Below, piece after piece: positions 11,746-25,700 of a stretch of 64,000 nt of DNA. Position numbers and translations under genes: made by a program. Source of the stretch: Dysidea avara (Eukaryota; Porifera; Demospongiae; Dictyoceratida; Dysideidae). The stretch is from the NCBI RefSeq assembly GCF_963678975.1, contig NC_089281.1:9387277-9451276 (forward strand). Direction: 5' to 3'. The notes beneath the pieces are model-generated. The model had not been told where the DNA came from. It did no database searches and was given only the letters and a program-made list of their open reading frames with translations. Every line of letters starts with the position of its first letter. Positions within the stretch are counted from its first letter, which is position 1.

Positions 11746-14700
11746 TCAATCATTTTCATTTATTGGTTGTATGGCTGTTGACCAGTCAAAACCAGCAAAG
11801 AAGGGATGAGACTTAATGTCACCTGCTCCATCCATACTACTGCCTATATTAGACAAACTGAATATCTACATGCTTAAGGCGGCATATTCTTACCTAATCG
11901 TTCCTTTGGATTCACTTGCAATAACTGTAGCAAGAATTTATTATGCTATACTTACAGAATATGAATTGCACTTACTTGAGTTAATAACGAACGAGCTTCT
12001 ACAGACACTGTGGCTGGTATTTCTAGGTCACAATGGCTGCTTAATCCGCCAGGATGGCAAGAAGTCAGTGACTAGTAGGTGTACAGGGTAGGTATAACAC
12101 ATGTACAGTGAATTTGATGATGTGTACTAGCAGAAAATAACAAGTCTAGTGCAGTGTAATAAAAATGAGCGTTGGATTTACACACAGAGGATAAAAATGG
12201 TCAGTTAAATGACGTGCAGATAGTTATATAACCAAAGGAAAAATTGACATTCCACTGCAAAATTTTACTTGCTATATGCAACTGGATCTGCAAAAATCCA
12301 GCATAATGGTGTATTCTCCAAATTCTTTATCATTATTGAATATTTATATATAATCTACATAGCCAAATCTATGCTCCCCAGAGAAATTTCAATTTTGTAT
12401 CAAACAGTACGATGGTACTCTTTAAGTAGGGATCGCCCCAAAGTGACGCACACCGCCAATATTACCGCCTTTAAAAATCATACTAGAGAAACATTACATG
12501 ACAAAAATCACTTTTGCAGAATAATATTAGTCCATTTAACACGAAATACACATTGAAAACAAGAAAACACTGGTAACCGAATAAAGATTTTTTTTAAATT
12601 GCCGAAACTCAAAATTTAGTCTGCCTCACTACCATTTGCAAGCCTAGAGGCCAAACGAAGTAGTGCATGGCCACCATTTTACACCACAGTAACAAACTGA
12701 CCAGTGGGATGTCCCTTTTGGGGTTCTGATGAGTGTAGGCCCTCTGTGCCTTGTCTGTTCTTTTATCTTCAATCAGGCTGCTTGTCTTCTTCATCCAACG
12801 AAACCATATCTAGGCATTAATTTTCGTATCAACATGTTCTTTCAGCAGCATATTTAGATGCCACAGAATTATTTCAGAGCTGGACTTCAGAAGCGCTTCA
12901 GTCCTGATGCTACTATATAAGAGGTACAAGTACACAAAAATAATTGGAATTTTCAACTAGAGTAGGGACCATAGCACATTGATAAAAAGTACTGAAACAA
13001 GCTGGCATGATACTAAATCACAGTAAAACAATAAGAAGTGCTACAGGTGTATATGCTCAAGATACCATAATAAAAATGCACAGTAGGGATGTAACACTTC
13101 TTTTTGATTTAATATCATGCACTACTCCGGTTTGTTTCAGTACCTTTTATCGATGTGCTATGGTCCCTATTCTAGTTGAAAATTCCAAATTTTTTGTGTA
13201 CTTGTTTGTTAACTTTTTTTGTAAATAATTATTATGACTGGTGAATCCATGTATACCGCATCTGAAATGGTGCCATGTGCCCCAGCAATATCAATTATCG
13301 TCTGAAAAGTGAAGTATCTATTATGCTTCGTTGTCAGCTATGTTCAACCCATTACGCAGTATTACGAATCAAGAACTGCTAGAAAGCACCTCTGCAATCC
13401 ACGCATACCAAAAGAAAGAAATGGCGCTGTGTGCCCCAGTTATATCAATTATTGTCTGAAAAGTGAAGTATCCATTACGCTTTGTTGTTGGCTATGTTCA
13501 ATCCGTTACAGAGCAGTACGAATCAAGAACTGTTCAAAAAGCACCTCTGCAATCAAAATAGCCACTATGAAAAACACGGACGATTTTCAATATGAAGGGA
13601 AGCCATCACGTGCTATCGCCAAATCGACAGCCGTCAGCAAAGATGAATGGGACACAAAGGAGGACACTGGTAAGTCTATGAAGAATGCATTGTACGTACT
13701 GCGGTATGCCAAAAGGCACCTCTCGGGCTGAAGCAACATCGAACAGTAAAAAATCAAGCCCGTAGCCTTAGAGTTATGCTTGTCTGAAGGCATCACTCAG
13801 TCAGTCAGGCAGTCAGTCAGTAGAAAATTCCGTTAAATAATGTAAAAAAAAAAATTCCATAGCAACTTGGTGAAAGAGTTTCTGGTTGATCTGAAAGCTT
13901 GTTTGGGCTTAGTTTTACTTAACCAATACTGCATCATTGTCGTCAGGGAAAATTGAGGCTGCCTTTTGGGTGGTGTTATTTCGTGGGCCACGTCTACGGT
14001 GGTCCCTACTATACAGTACTATCGTACTGTATGATACTAGCTAGATATCCAACTTCATGATTGGGATCCCGTTCGTGATAAAGTTCACGACCACACCCAT
14101 CAAATAATAAAGATCTAGGTGGACTAATAGCGACAGAGTATGGAGACCATGCACACCTCTTACAATCTAACTATTTGCTTAACAGTAAACAAGATGACTT
14201 CACCCCTTATTGGTCTAGTTAGCTGCACACCTCTTGGCTGACTCGCGATACTCTACTACAACATTCACTCTACACTCTATAATACAACAGTCATATGTGA
14301 TATTCTAATAGAACAGTCACAGGTTACACTGTAGCTAGCTGTGCTACTACAAAAAAACTAAAACTAGAAAATTGTTAATTTAAACATGAAGTAGGGATCT
14401 ATGCAATAAAAAGTAGTGAAAAAAAGAGATGAATGATGGTATTACAGCATAGAACGATGGAAGTCCCTACTTTGGCATTGAACAAAATAATTGTTATAGC
14501 TAATGTACCAAAGTAGGGTCTTTCCCACCAAGCTATGCTGTAATGCTATCATTCATCTCTTGTTTCACTACTTTTTATTGCATAGATCCCTACTTCATTT
14601 TTAATTTTTTACTGCCAATACTATTTGGAATTTACAGCCCTACAAAGTAGCAACAACCAAAAGATCGATTTGACAGGAACTATAGGGAAAATAAATTACA

Positions 14701-17700
14701 GGTGCTTACAAAAACAGCTGTAACTTATGAATGTAATGATATAGCTACAACTTGCACCATTGTATTTGCCATTAGGGGAATTCATTGCTGGCTAAGTTTT
14801 TCCTTGTATTGCCTTCTTCACTACACACAGAGACAAAATCAGTGAAGAAAGATCAATCGCATATGATCTCTTCAAAGTGATGTATAAATGCCCATAACTC
14901 ATGTATCCATTGGTATACACAAAAGATTATTTGAACTCAGGCGAATAAGATTATATCCAAGTTGACTTTTTCTTCACAAAGAAAAAAGGTTTACAGTTTT
15001 TTTTTGAAATACAAGTATTTTATCCACTATAATCAATGGTATATACTGTAAATTTAAGCTAGCACCATTATGCCGGGTTTTTGCAGATCCAGTCATATAT
15101 CCTAACTGCTAAGGATGCCATATGGTGTCTTTGTGCTATAGCACGTAGACACACTATAGCATTCATGCATTAAACCAGCCAATGTATCTATCATGAAAAA
15201 AGGCATGTTCCTACAAACACCAGAACATGGTTGCACACTACTGCAGGTAACAATATGTAATCATCTATTCATCCATGTTGGTATAAGCATACTAAAAAGA
15301 TTTGAATGATATATAACTAAGTAGTCTACACTAGGGAAGGGCAACAAAAGGGAAGGGCAAGGGTGTAACTTACAAGATTGCAGTGCAACTTTCTGTCAGA
15401 CAGAATTAAGACTACAGAGTATGTGTGAGTTTGCACATGCATACAGTGTAGTTGTAAAAGCCTTACTTAATGAACCACAAAAATTCTTGGGACTGTCGCA
15501 AGTTGCATTCTTGTGTGATATAAATGCAGTGAATCATTAAATAGTTTTGGCGGTCATAAAAAAATCATTACTTTTAGCAACAATTACTTACTAGGCCAGT
15601 GAGTAGTTCATACAAAATGACTCCTAAACTCCACCAGTCCACCAGTGGTATGGCTTTACCCACTCCACATATCTCTATCAAAATTACATACGTAAGAGTT
15701 ATAAACCTGAATTAAAGGAATGTAGAGGTGCTGCATGTACCTGGTGCTAAATATAAATGATCTGCCAACCGTGAATCAGCTTGAGGCTGGACATGGTCCC
15801 AGTTACCGAAATAAGTTAATTTCACATTACCTAAAAGTAAATTAAATACAAATACAGAACCTGTTTCAGAATGTATATTATTCACCATTTTCTGAGATCA
15901 AAATGTTTTCTGGATGAAGGTCTCTAAAATCACAGTCTCACATATTTCTCTACATATACATGCATGCAATGCTGATTTACCTGCATACCACTCCTTGTGA
16001 ATGTAAGTGCTCAAGTGCAACAACCACTTGCCCTACCCACTTCCTAATAAAACCCTCAAGGTGCACATCTAGTTCAGTCAATTCAAATTCTTCCAATTTC
16101 TTCCTTACTGAACCAGGGGAGTACTTCCGAAAGGGTTCCTTTTCCTCACTTGGAGGAGACTTTTCCTTGTCAGATTTGTCACTGTCAGTAGTGACCAGTT
16201 TATCAAAATCATCAACAACTGAAGGTGGTACTTTATCAGCACCAGGTGTTGTAGGGGTAGGTGGTTCAATGGTAGTGAGGGGTATTGGGGATGGAGGCGG
16301 TCTCTCTTCATCAAGACAACTTGTGTCCACTCCCGATTCCTCAAGGGCATCACGTAGTTCTGTCAAAGAGGTCACAGATTTTTCTTCATCACTTGAGTGT
16401 TCTGAAACTTGCTCATCTGCTGGTGGTAAAAGTTGTTCATCCACTGGCTGAGATGTTGCTGGTGCAAAGGATAATTCTTTCAATAATTCTTCATCCATAA
16501 CTTTGTCATCTTCATTAATATAACTATCATCTACTGGGTCCAGTGAAAGATTAAGAGGAGTGCTGATTCCAGATTTTCGTCTCTCAAAGCGGTCTTTCTC
16601 AGCTTTAAGCACATCTAAGATAGTTCCTCCAGTAACATATTCCAATAGCAAGTAGATACTGCTGGTAGTTTCATAATGATGTAGCAGTTTTACCATGAAA
16701 GGGCAAGGAAACTACAGTGTAAAAACTACATAAAAGATGAAGTGCAGAGTTACCAGACTCACAGATGATCTGTTCTTAGCTGGTTTATTTGTCTTTCCAA
16801 CTCTTCTAGTGACCAAATTCTTATGAAGTGTCTTTACTATAAACTTCTCCCCACTGTGCTTACTTTTCACTAACATACACTGCAACGCAGATTCAAATTT
16901 CAAAGAAACTGCTGTGTACATATAAACATACCTTCTTAAGGAGTCCTATCACCTTAAAGTCACCAATATAGTGAGGTTTTGATGACTCCTAAGGAACAAA
17001 ATTAAGATAAACAAAACATGTAACAGAAACATGCTAGCAGTTCTGCTACTGTATAATAAAATTTACACGCACCTTATTAGCAAGGTGTTGATTGTAAATC
17101 TTCTCAGCATGTCGCAAATATCCACCAGTCTTTTTCCTAACAGCCTCTCTCCTACTTGCATCTTCGTCAGCTACAATGTAATAGAATTTACTACACATAT
17201 ATCTCATATGTGCATGTACTTTTGCAGGTGTTACTGAGCCATGTGTGTGCATACAAATTTGGGATTTTTCAATACTAGGAGTGAATCGATATAGAGCAGG
17301 GGTTATACAGAGATTTTAAAAGCACAAAGCAAGAAGTTTTGGTGTAGAGATACATTAAACTAGTACAAAATACTATTCTAAAAGGTGGGTATTTACTAAA
17401 CTCAAAAAAATCTAGGTATTGGTATCTTACAATATTCAATCCACTCATAATTTCTACATATGTCATCTCCAGCAAACACGCTCCAAACTCGAAAGTACTG
17501 GGGACCACTTGTATTATAAAAAAATCAGTTGACTTAAGGACATACCCAGAAAAAAAAAATTTACACACATACTTTGAACTCCCCTCAGCAGAAGTCCCAC
17601 TCCAGACTTTAGTGTTTCAAAAGCTTGTAAATAATGGCCTCTTCTTTCAAGCTCAAGTGCCTCTCTTATCATCTGCCCTGACTGCAGTAAATAGGCTTCA

Positions 17701-19571
17701 GGAGATGAAGTGTCCACATCAGGCGATAAGGGTGCATTCAAAGAAAACTGTTCTGCTATTGAAGGATGATGATGTATAATTGATTCAACTGGTTGCTGGG
17801 GATTTAACCCCTCTAATTGTAGGGGTTTAGTAGTTGCATAATCTTTACTATCCAATGAGTTTTGATTATCAGATACACTGGTCACAGAAACCCTCGCTGA
17901 AACTACATCATTTTCAGTGGCATCTAATTTAGCAAGTTCATCAGTTTCTTGTAAGGCACTATTCCACCATGAAGGCACAGAGGAAGATTCTTTAGTGCTG
18001 GACGAAGAAACTGCAACAGTAGAATCATCAGGGATAGGACTGACAGTGACTGGGTGCTGTGCATGATTATGAGGTGCACCATCTTCTTCAGTGTCACTAC
18101 CTTTTGGTGTTAAACTAACTGAAGTGTTCCATTCTGTACCTTCTAGTGAAGTGCTAAGCAGTTTTTTAGCATATGTTTCAGTTAGACTCTTGTCTTCATC
18201 ATCTGAACTGCACATGCTGGCTGGAGTCTGTGACTGTATTGTAAGATGACTGTCATCAAGTGATTTCTGTGAGCTATCTACAACTAAAAGAGTGTTACTT
18301 TCTTGATGGTCTTCATTGGAAGAGCTCAACTGAATTAAGTTGTCACCACTATTGAAGTTAGTATTGCTAGTAAGTACTGGCTCTTTAGATTCCCATGGAT
18401 TAGAAGTTGCAAGCACTTCATTGTCATCATCAGCAGATAGGTTGTCTATAGGAATGGGTGCGTCCATTGTTAGAGTATCAATTGATGACACAGAGATTTC
18501 AGAAATACTTTGATTTCGGGAGTGTGGATCGAAAAACTTATAACCCTATTAAACATTGTGCACAACATATACAGTAGGCATATCATTTGCAAACCTGCAA
18601 AAATTCAATCAGAGTGTCACTCTTAGCAAGGTGGTGTAGACTGCTAGCAGCCTGAAGTATTTCAACACATGATTTTTTCCTTTCCTCGATTACATCAGGT
18701 TTAAAGCGATCTACAGAGTCATAATTAATTCTAAACAGAGGGATTGCATGTGAGACACATCTTAACAACTGTTGCTTATCAGGCATTTGTGAGCTCCAAA
18801 GGTGAAGGCTACAGCTATTCTCAGTGGTTTGGCATAGATAAGTTAGTTGACTGTATAGATTAGGACAGCCGTGTCAAACATCAACAAAGCATTAATATTG
18901 TTAAATAATCAACTCAAATGTAATATTGTGCTTGTCTGCCTTTAACTATTTGTTTCTAACCCCTCTGATAGAGATACTGTACAAACAGTGGGTGACTCAA
19001 GGTGATCTACCCCATTCTGAACCATTCAAAAATATGCCTCAGACTAGCAATGGCTGTTAAGTGTTTTCGCCACATTTTTTTGTGTGTGCAAAAAACCCTC
19101 TATGGGGAAATGCTCTTACCAAAATAACTAGCACTTATTAGTTGTGGAAGTTTACTTGGATCCCCTCTGAGTTTGTGAATCTCCTCAAATTTTTTGGACA
19201 ATATTTGGAAATTTTTGAATCGTTGCCAAGCATAGCACTAGAAAATAAAGCCAAGGTCACAATTGTACAGATACGTACTCTGTATACTTACATATTGCTC
19301 TTCTTGAGTTTGTTTATCAATTACCTAGACGGTACAACACAAACGACTGTAATGTATTACTATTTATATTAACAAACTGTACATGCATATGGTACTAATA
19401 CTTCAGCTACTCCGAGCTACCTATGCAACTCACCTTAAACACTACTCTGTATAACGTCACACCACTGCTTGACTTTTGGTGCAAATCAATTGTAAACGAC
19501 TTCTTTACTATAGTTCCGAATAAAGGATGCTTTTTTGACAGCGAAGTCTTCCTTCTTTTGTCAGAAGACAT
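11746..19571 (-). CDS. RPS6KC1: RPS6KC1-like PX/MIT protein with degenerate kinase domain
   Basis: Fourteen exons (5'-3'): 19434-19571, 19120-19237, 18595-18710, 17573-18545, 17073-17170, 16932-16988, 16763-16879, 15981-16711, 15886-15923, 15741-15830, 15592-15674, 11976-12071, 11894-11924, 11746-11843. They join to 927 aa. Order: PX domain (about 10-125; WQRFKNFQILSKKFEEIHKL, then YFDRFKPDVIEERKK), a serine/acidic linker, MIT domain (about 405-481), then a kinase fold split by a long acidic insert (about 570-750). The lysine equivalent is K516 in KFIVKTLHK. The catalytic loop reads CRDLHPENIL (D784, N789), but DFG is replaced by YFG (803 region) and the glycine loop is missing, so it is probably a pseudokinase. 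The family member RPS6KC1 binds PI3P and sphingosine kinase on endosomes. The tail GAGDIKSHPFF matches the family. Human protein is about 1066 aa. Start chosen as the first ATG in frame. Confidence 0.88.
12926..14036. mobile_element. Element C, copy 1 (palindromic core plus internal duplication)
   Basis: It starts near GTACACAAAAATAATTGG and ends TACAGTACTATCGTACTGTA. It contains an imperfect palindrome at about 12960-13190 (AGTAGGGACCATAGCAC and its complement). It also has a direct duplication of about 170 bp (13300-13400 versus 13450-13555) built on 'TCTGAAAAGTGAAGTATC'. The same order of parts occurs at about 57290-58740 and, shorter, at 61805-62795. A 140-codon open frame (13309-13731) is created by the duplicated units and does not look like a real protein. 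Confidence 0.55.
14374..14609. repeat. Near-perfect palindromic MITE, copy 1
   Basis: The two halves, beginning ATGAAGTAGGGATCTATGCA, are inverted copies around a centre near 14490. The unit could fold into a hairpin of about 100 bp per arm. Further copies lie at 25389-25626 and 51572-51807, each within element B. Confidence 0.7.
14610..15591. other. Remaining intron of the RPS6KC1-like gene, nothing recognised
   Basis: AT-rich non-coding sequence upstream (in gene order) of the exon at 11976-12071. No repeat structure or coding segment was recognised. Confidence 0.5.
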
Positions 19572-19707
19572 TAATATAGTGGGTGACTGCCTAGGTGACT
19601 GCTTAATCAAGTCGAGAACCAAGTACACACTCACGCTCAAGCACACCCGCCCACTCAGCAATTATTCTAAATAAATCGCACTCCATCTCTGAAAGGAGGA
19701 TCCAGAG
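19572..19707. promoter_or_regulatory. Shared divergent promoter, RPS6KC1-like / ARL2
   Basis: 136 bp lie between the two start codons. The stretch is slightly richer in G+C than its surroundings and contains clustered GTGAGTG/GGGCGGG-type sequence. No TATA box was identified. Confidence 0.6.
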
Positions 19708-22700
19708 ATGGGGTTGTTGACTATTCTGAAAAAGATGAAGCAGAAGGAAAAAGAAATGCGGTTGCTGATACTGTATCCTTTGAAATAGTATAAGAGGGCG
19801 TCCTATACAATCTGTGCTCGTACTGTCCAAAGCAGGAAATGTTCAATGAAAATATTTCCCCACTGTATTACTATACAACCCCCTTCCCCCCGGTGTATAT
19901 GGAATTTGACACACTCAGATGTCTAATGCTCCATAGTAGGGCAAACCTAGCATGTCAAATCCCCACCATAAACCCCAGATGCAATGGAAGGATTTGATGC
20001 AATGATACATACTTGGGTGTTTATCAAATGTCCCATGGTGGGGCAGCAGTTTTGTGCAAATTCCTCTCTGTAAAGCCTCACCTACACCCGGCAGGGGGAG
20101 GTGGGATGAGGCAATATGATTTTTAGATGCGTAATGAAAATCAAGCCAGTGCAGTGTGACACATAAAACATTTGTCATTCCTAATGTTCAAGTCTAATGT
20201 TTACCACTATAATTGGTCCAGTTTTTAAGTGAGATGAGTGGCCTACCATAAAGTTGAGTGGGGAATATAATGGACTATCTGAGTTGGGCTCATGTGCACA
20301 ATGGGACCTAGCCCCCCTAGAGAGTAAAGACATCATGCACTATTCCCAGGGCGGATCCAGGGTTTAAAAAAGGGAGGTGCACCTGGGTAGTAGGTGTACA
20401 GAAGAGAGAGTCTGGGGAGCTCACCCCCCAGAAGCTATAACTTTTATATTTTTCAGACAAATTTATGCACAAATGTCTAAATCATACTGCTTCCTAAGTG
20501 GACTAGATTAAAAGTTGTACAAGACCATGTGCATTTCATTTACAAAATATTCCTAGCAGGCTAAGTGTGCCCATGCATGGGATAGTGTTGCAGATGTTAG
20601 TTTTCATATTCAGCAGGATTCTCAATATTGTTATGTGTGCACGGTGACTGTTCTATTAGAGTATTTGACTGACTGCTGTATTAGAGTATCTCAATCTTGT
20701 AAAGTCTAAGATTTTTTTTGGGAGGGGTGGGGGGCACTTGCCCCCCCCCCTCCTTGAATTTGCCACTGATACTATCACCCAAGCGTTGCAGTGGCTTATA
20801 GTTACCATTGAGTGCATATGATATGCACGGCTTTGCCTGGTTGCACAACCAGAAGTCCAGATAAATATACGGGTCAACCGATTATGTAACTGAGCAAATA
20901 AATGTTATTTTTACACACGGGTAAGCTATATAGGTAGTAATAAATTACAAGCAGCAGGCAACCTGTTGCAAGATTACCTGCTGCAAGAAACAGCAAGCTA
21001 CAAGCAGCTTCTACAGCAAGTTTCAAGTAACAGGTAGCTGAATTGCAAACATCTGTAGGAAGCAGTAAGCAGCAACAAACTCAAACAGCTGCAGCAAGTT
21101 ACTAACAGCAGCAGCAAGTTACTAACAGCAGCAGCAAGCTGCATGAAGCATTGTATGAAGCATTGTATAGTAGTTAGCAATAAATTACAAGCAGCAACCA
21201 ACTGCATACAGCAACAACAGGCAGTTGCAGGCAGAAGCAATCTGGCAGCAGCAGCTAGCAACAAGCTATATAATAGCAGCAACTATAAGCTACTATCTGC
21301 AACAGCAGCAATAGAAGCAGCAAACTAACAAGCAGGCAAGCAATAGTAGTAATACAACCAGCAAACAACTGCAGAAAGCAGCAGTATTAAAATGAGCAAC
21401 AGTAATGTCAACAACAGTAATAGGTAGCAGCTGATGAACAGTAATTGTATTTTAGTAAGCATAAGAAGCAAGTATCTACAACACAGCAATGGCAACAGCA
21501 TTGAGCACAACAATAGGAAATGGTTTAGCAATAGCAAAGAGAAGGTATATACGGCACTTAAAGGCCTCAGCTACCATACATCTCAAAGCACACCTCCTAA
21601 GCTATAGCCTCGCTTATAGCTATACACTGCATATAGCTGTCCAATGCTCGCACTAGCCATTCGTATACTTACAGTTGTCAAATTTAAAGTACCGGTAGCT
21701 AATTTCTGTACAGTTAGTAATGTTATTGGGTAAATGAGCTGAGGTTTTGCATCAGGATGCCCAGTTATGCAATGGAATTCCCATTTAGTGACTGGCATCC
21801 AGTTACACAACTGGTCAAACTAACATATCCATATGGGTCATTCCATGTCAAATCAACAAGGAATTTAGGGTCACCTCTTGGATTTTGATGAAACTTGGTG
21901 TGTTTGTAGTACCTGTGGTGCTTATCACTTATGCAAATTTTTAGCTCCACTCACACTGTAGTTTCTGATTTATGACCACAGATGTTTGAATATTTCATGA
22001 AAAATTGGTCCATTTCTAGTTACAAAATCGACTGTAACTCCACACTGTGTAAATATTCTTAAACACAACTTTCACAGATGGAAGACTGTTGATCGACCTT
22101 TCCAGTGATCCCTAAATTATGGGATGTCTACTTAACTATGGTTCAACAATACTTTATAGAAAACTTTAATCCTTTATATTTCAAAAAAGGCTGTTTGAAA
22201 TTTTTTGAATTTTTTGTGAATAATGATTGGGTCATGGTCTATGATTGATAAAATTTTTGTGGTGGGACCACATTAATGGGCTCGATCAAGAGATATAATG
22301 AATTATGTTGTGGTGTGTATTGGAATTTTGTAGTCAATTATTGCTGTATGGGAGTGTACACCTCCAATAACCACTTGGAACACAAGTTTGTCTTACAGAG
22401 TGAAGGTGTTTAGGTACAGTGCAATCTGTATTAGTGACCACCTGTATTGAAAGACCACCTATGTGCTGTAGTTAATTTATACTTCTTTAATTGGATATCA
22501 CTGTATAACACCAAAGCATCAACCCTTTCTAGCAAATCCAAAAATGGTTCTTATTGGAAGGTGGACTTTGAATGAGACCACCATGTATCCATAAACATGT
22601 GAATGCGGTGCCATCTCTTCAGAAATACCTTATTTATTAAGTCTAATCCCGCCATATTGCACTTACGTATGTAGCCCCCACTCTGTACAATTCAAGTTAC

Positions 22701-25700
22701 ATACATGGTTGCATAAGTACAACAGACCTCCTCAAAAGGATACCTGGGCTGTTGATAGCCATTCATCATCTCACTTTATAAAAGTACGTACATTTGGACC
22801 CAAGAAGTCTGTGGTATCTTAAAAATGAAGACTTTATCAATGGTCCAGGGAATAGAAGAGTCATACTGTATGCAGTACAGTAGATGCATTACTTGTACCA
22901 AGAGTAATTTTATATTATTAACAGTTACTTGCACCTCATGTATGATTTATAGTACTGCAATTACTAAAATTAATGGTTTTTCAAAGCATTTTGCATTTAT
23001 GCTTTGAAGATCAGTGCAGGCAAATGTTAATTAAATATACATGATAATGTGGTCAACAGGTTTGCTTATTGTGTGAGTATGTGTATGAAATTTTGTCTTG
23101 ATCTTCAGTGGTCACAAATATAAAGTAATTATAAATTAATTTCACATAATATATATTGAGGTGCAAGTAATGCGTGTATATGGTAAAACCTTCCATTCCT
23201 AGGACCATAATAAAGTGCTCATATTACAGAGGTCACAGAAGTATCTTGGTTCAAAGGTATGTGCACCAGTGGAGTGGGAGTATCAACAGACATCCTGGTT
23301 ATCAAGGTGTGCAGGTATCCCTTTTGAGGCGTTCTGTCATCATAACTATGCAGTCACATGCGCAACTTAAATAGGGCTAAGTCCACTACAGTGGGATTCA
23401 ACTTGATAAAGAAGATATTTCTGGAGAGATGTCACAACGTTCACATGATATGTTTATGGACACATGGTGGTCCGATTTGTAATTTAAAGTCAACCTGTCT
23501 AATAAGGACCATTTTTGGATTTGCTAGAAAGGTTGGATACCTTGGTGCTATACATTAAGGTTACGGTATAGTCACGGGCAATCATTCAAAATTTTGAATG
23601 CCTATCGATATTTTTTGAGAAGCCTATGAAACCAGTCTAGCAGTGTGAAAAGTTTTAAATGAAGGTGAAGCCCTTCATATTTAATGTTTTTATGTAGCTA
23701 CAGTGTAGTTTGAGGCAGGTGGAACACTACAATTTGTTGTAGTAACACAAGTAAGCCAGCCCGTACATCGCTCAGCTCCAGCTGTCACTACCATGTTTTT
23801 CCGCCGCCAAATACAGCAAAAGCTGTAGGCTCTATTGGCTTTTCTGGGGCATAGTGATACTGTATATTAAATTTGTTAGGTCCTGTGGAAGCGTTGTTGG
23901 CATGTTTCTCCCCAGTGACTCGGATACAAGCCTTTAAAGAGCTTGTTTCACCCGAAAAAACTAATAAAAGTTCAATAAAACGTCTATACTACCAGTAACT
24001 TAAAAAATCGCTTCCACAGGATCTAGATATTTTAGTTGTTTAGCCACTTGTGTTGAAATTATAAGGATTTAGTAATCTGTTAGTCTGGTTTTTGGCGGCG
24101 CGTTTTTATAAAACATCGCTCTATTGTAGACCACACACCCAAGAACAGTCGTTGTTCTGTAGTAAAAACAAACAAGCACAATTAGTTGTATTGCTAACAC
24201 AACACAGTTGTTGAAATTATTTATCCCTGTTTGGTTTAAAGCAGGTTTTGTAATTTGTTCCGCCCACGCATGGATAGTGAGCGACTGTCAAACAAAAATT
24301 TTATTACGTAATTAAGGCGGGCTTGGTGTTGTGTTGTGTATCAGCTGGTAACAGGCTTAAATTGTTGGGAGAATAATAGCGTGCTGACTGGACAGTTACA
24401 AGGTACAAGAAAACACACGTAACAGTACAAGATAACATAGATACAACACACTTAGCAACTGGCACACCTGTAAGCGCATGCGTAGTTTTGCTGACTAATG
24501 GCGATATTTTCCTGAACCAAAAATCAGGACTGTCAAACTAGTTGTTAACATTTTGTATAAACAGACTACTAGTCTGGCTTCTTGTCTAGGTCCTGACGGA
24601 GCCATTTGTTAGAAATAATGTTTCTAGTGCTTGTGATATAAGCCATTTGTTAGAAGTAATAATTAACTGCGGTACATAGGTGGTCTTTCAATACAGGTGA
24701 TCACTAATACAGATTGCACTGTACCTAAACACCTTCACTCTGTAAGACAAACTTGGCATGGCCTTGTTGCAAGTGGTTATTGGAGGTGTACACTCCCATA
24801 CAGCAATAATAGACCACTAAATTCCACTCCATACCACAGCATAATTCATTATATCTCTTGAGCCCATTGTGGTCCCACCACAAAAGTTTTATCAATCATA
24901 GACCATGACCCAATCATTATTCACAAAAAAATCAAAGAATTTCAAACAGCCTTTTTTGAAATATAAAGGATTAAAGTTTTCAATAAAGTATATTTGAACC
25001 AAAATTAAGTAGATATCCCATAATTTAGGGATCACTGGAAATGTCGATCAACAGTCTTCCATCTGTGAAAGTTGTGTTTAAGAATATTTACACAGTGTGA
25101 AGTTACAGTCGATTTTGTAACTAGAGATGAACCAATTTTTCATGAAATATTCAAACATCTGTGGTCATAAATCAGAAACTACAGTGTGAGTGGAGCTAAA
25201 AATTTGCATGAGTGATAAGCACCACAGGTACTACAAACACACTAAGTTTCATCAAAATCCAAGAGGTGACCCTAAATTCCTTGTTGATTTGACATGGAAT
25301 GACCCATATGTAACAATTGGACTTGGTAAATATACTGTTGACCATCCTAATAGAGCATCGGGTATTGTAACTAGTATTTTAAAAAAATTGTTAACTTAAA
25401 AATGAAGTAGGGATCTATGTACATGTAATAAAAAGTAGTGAAACAAGAGATGGATGATGGTGTAACAGCATAGCTCAGTGGGAAAGTCCCTACTTTGGCA
25501 TTGATCAAAATAATAATAGCTAATGTGCCAAAGTAGAGACTTTCCCACTAAGCTATGCTGTAACACCATCATTCATCTCTTGTTTCACTACTTTTTATTG
25601 CATAGATCCACTTTTTAAATTAACAATTTTTAAAAATACTAATTTGTAAGTTTTTGTTGTTGTGGCACAGCTATAGCTACAATGTAACTTGTATTAGTCC

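Larger units (their letters stand above)
12398..14609. mobile_element. Composite DNA element B, copy 1, interrupted by element C
   Basis: The outer parts 12398-12925 and 14037-14609 are contiguous in two other copies (inverted at 25389-26834, partial at 51572-52110), with the join TACCTCTTATA..CTAGCTAGATAT. The left end reads TATCAAACAGTACGATGGTA. The middle 12926-14036 is a separate element inserted into it. All of this sits in the 3.5-kb intron of the RPS6KC1-like gene. No transposase is visible. Confidence 0.6.
21830..25310. mobile_element. DNA transposon with long inverted repeats, copy 2, with nested elements
   Basis: The ends CATATGGGTCATTCCATGTC (left) and its exact complement (right) open two inverted arms at about 21830-22490 and 24672-25310, homologous to the arms of the 1035-3490 copy. 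The space between the arms is filled with two other elements: an inverted-repeat unit at about 22500-23555 and a TTAA-type unit from 23559. The element's own coding core is not seen in this copy. Confidence 0.8.

Noticed and set aside
11894-12091. Plus-strand 91-codon frame at 11816-12091
   Set aside because: It overlaps three minus-strand exons of the RPS6KC1-like gene, which have the real family sequence.
13309-13731. 140-codon open frame
   Set aside because: It spans directly duplicated repeat units of element C and changes in the other copies (58008-58352). There is no family resemblance.
15960-16500. Plus-strand open frames of 71-163 codons
   Set aside because: Serine-rich shadows of the acidic insert in the RPS6KC1-like exon at 15981-16711 on the other strand.
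16880-16931. A 20-bp intron (GTATGT...ACACAG) in the RPS6KC1-like gene
   Set aside because: Too short and out of phase. Extending to the acceptor TTGCAG gives a 52-bp intron and the correct frame.
20998-21537. Leucine-rich open frames
   Set aside because: Translation of the CAG/GCA low-complexity tract. No domain features.
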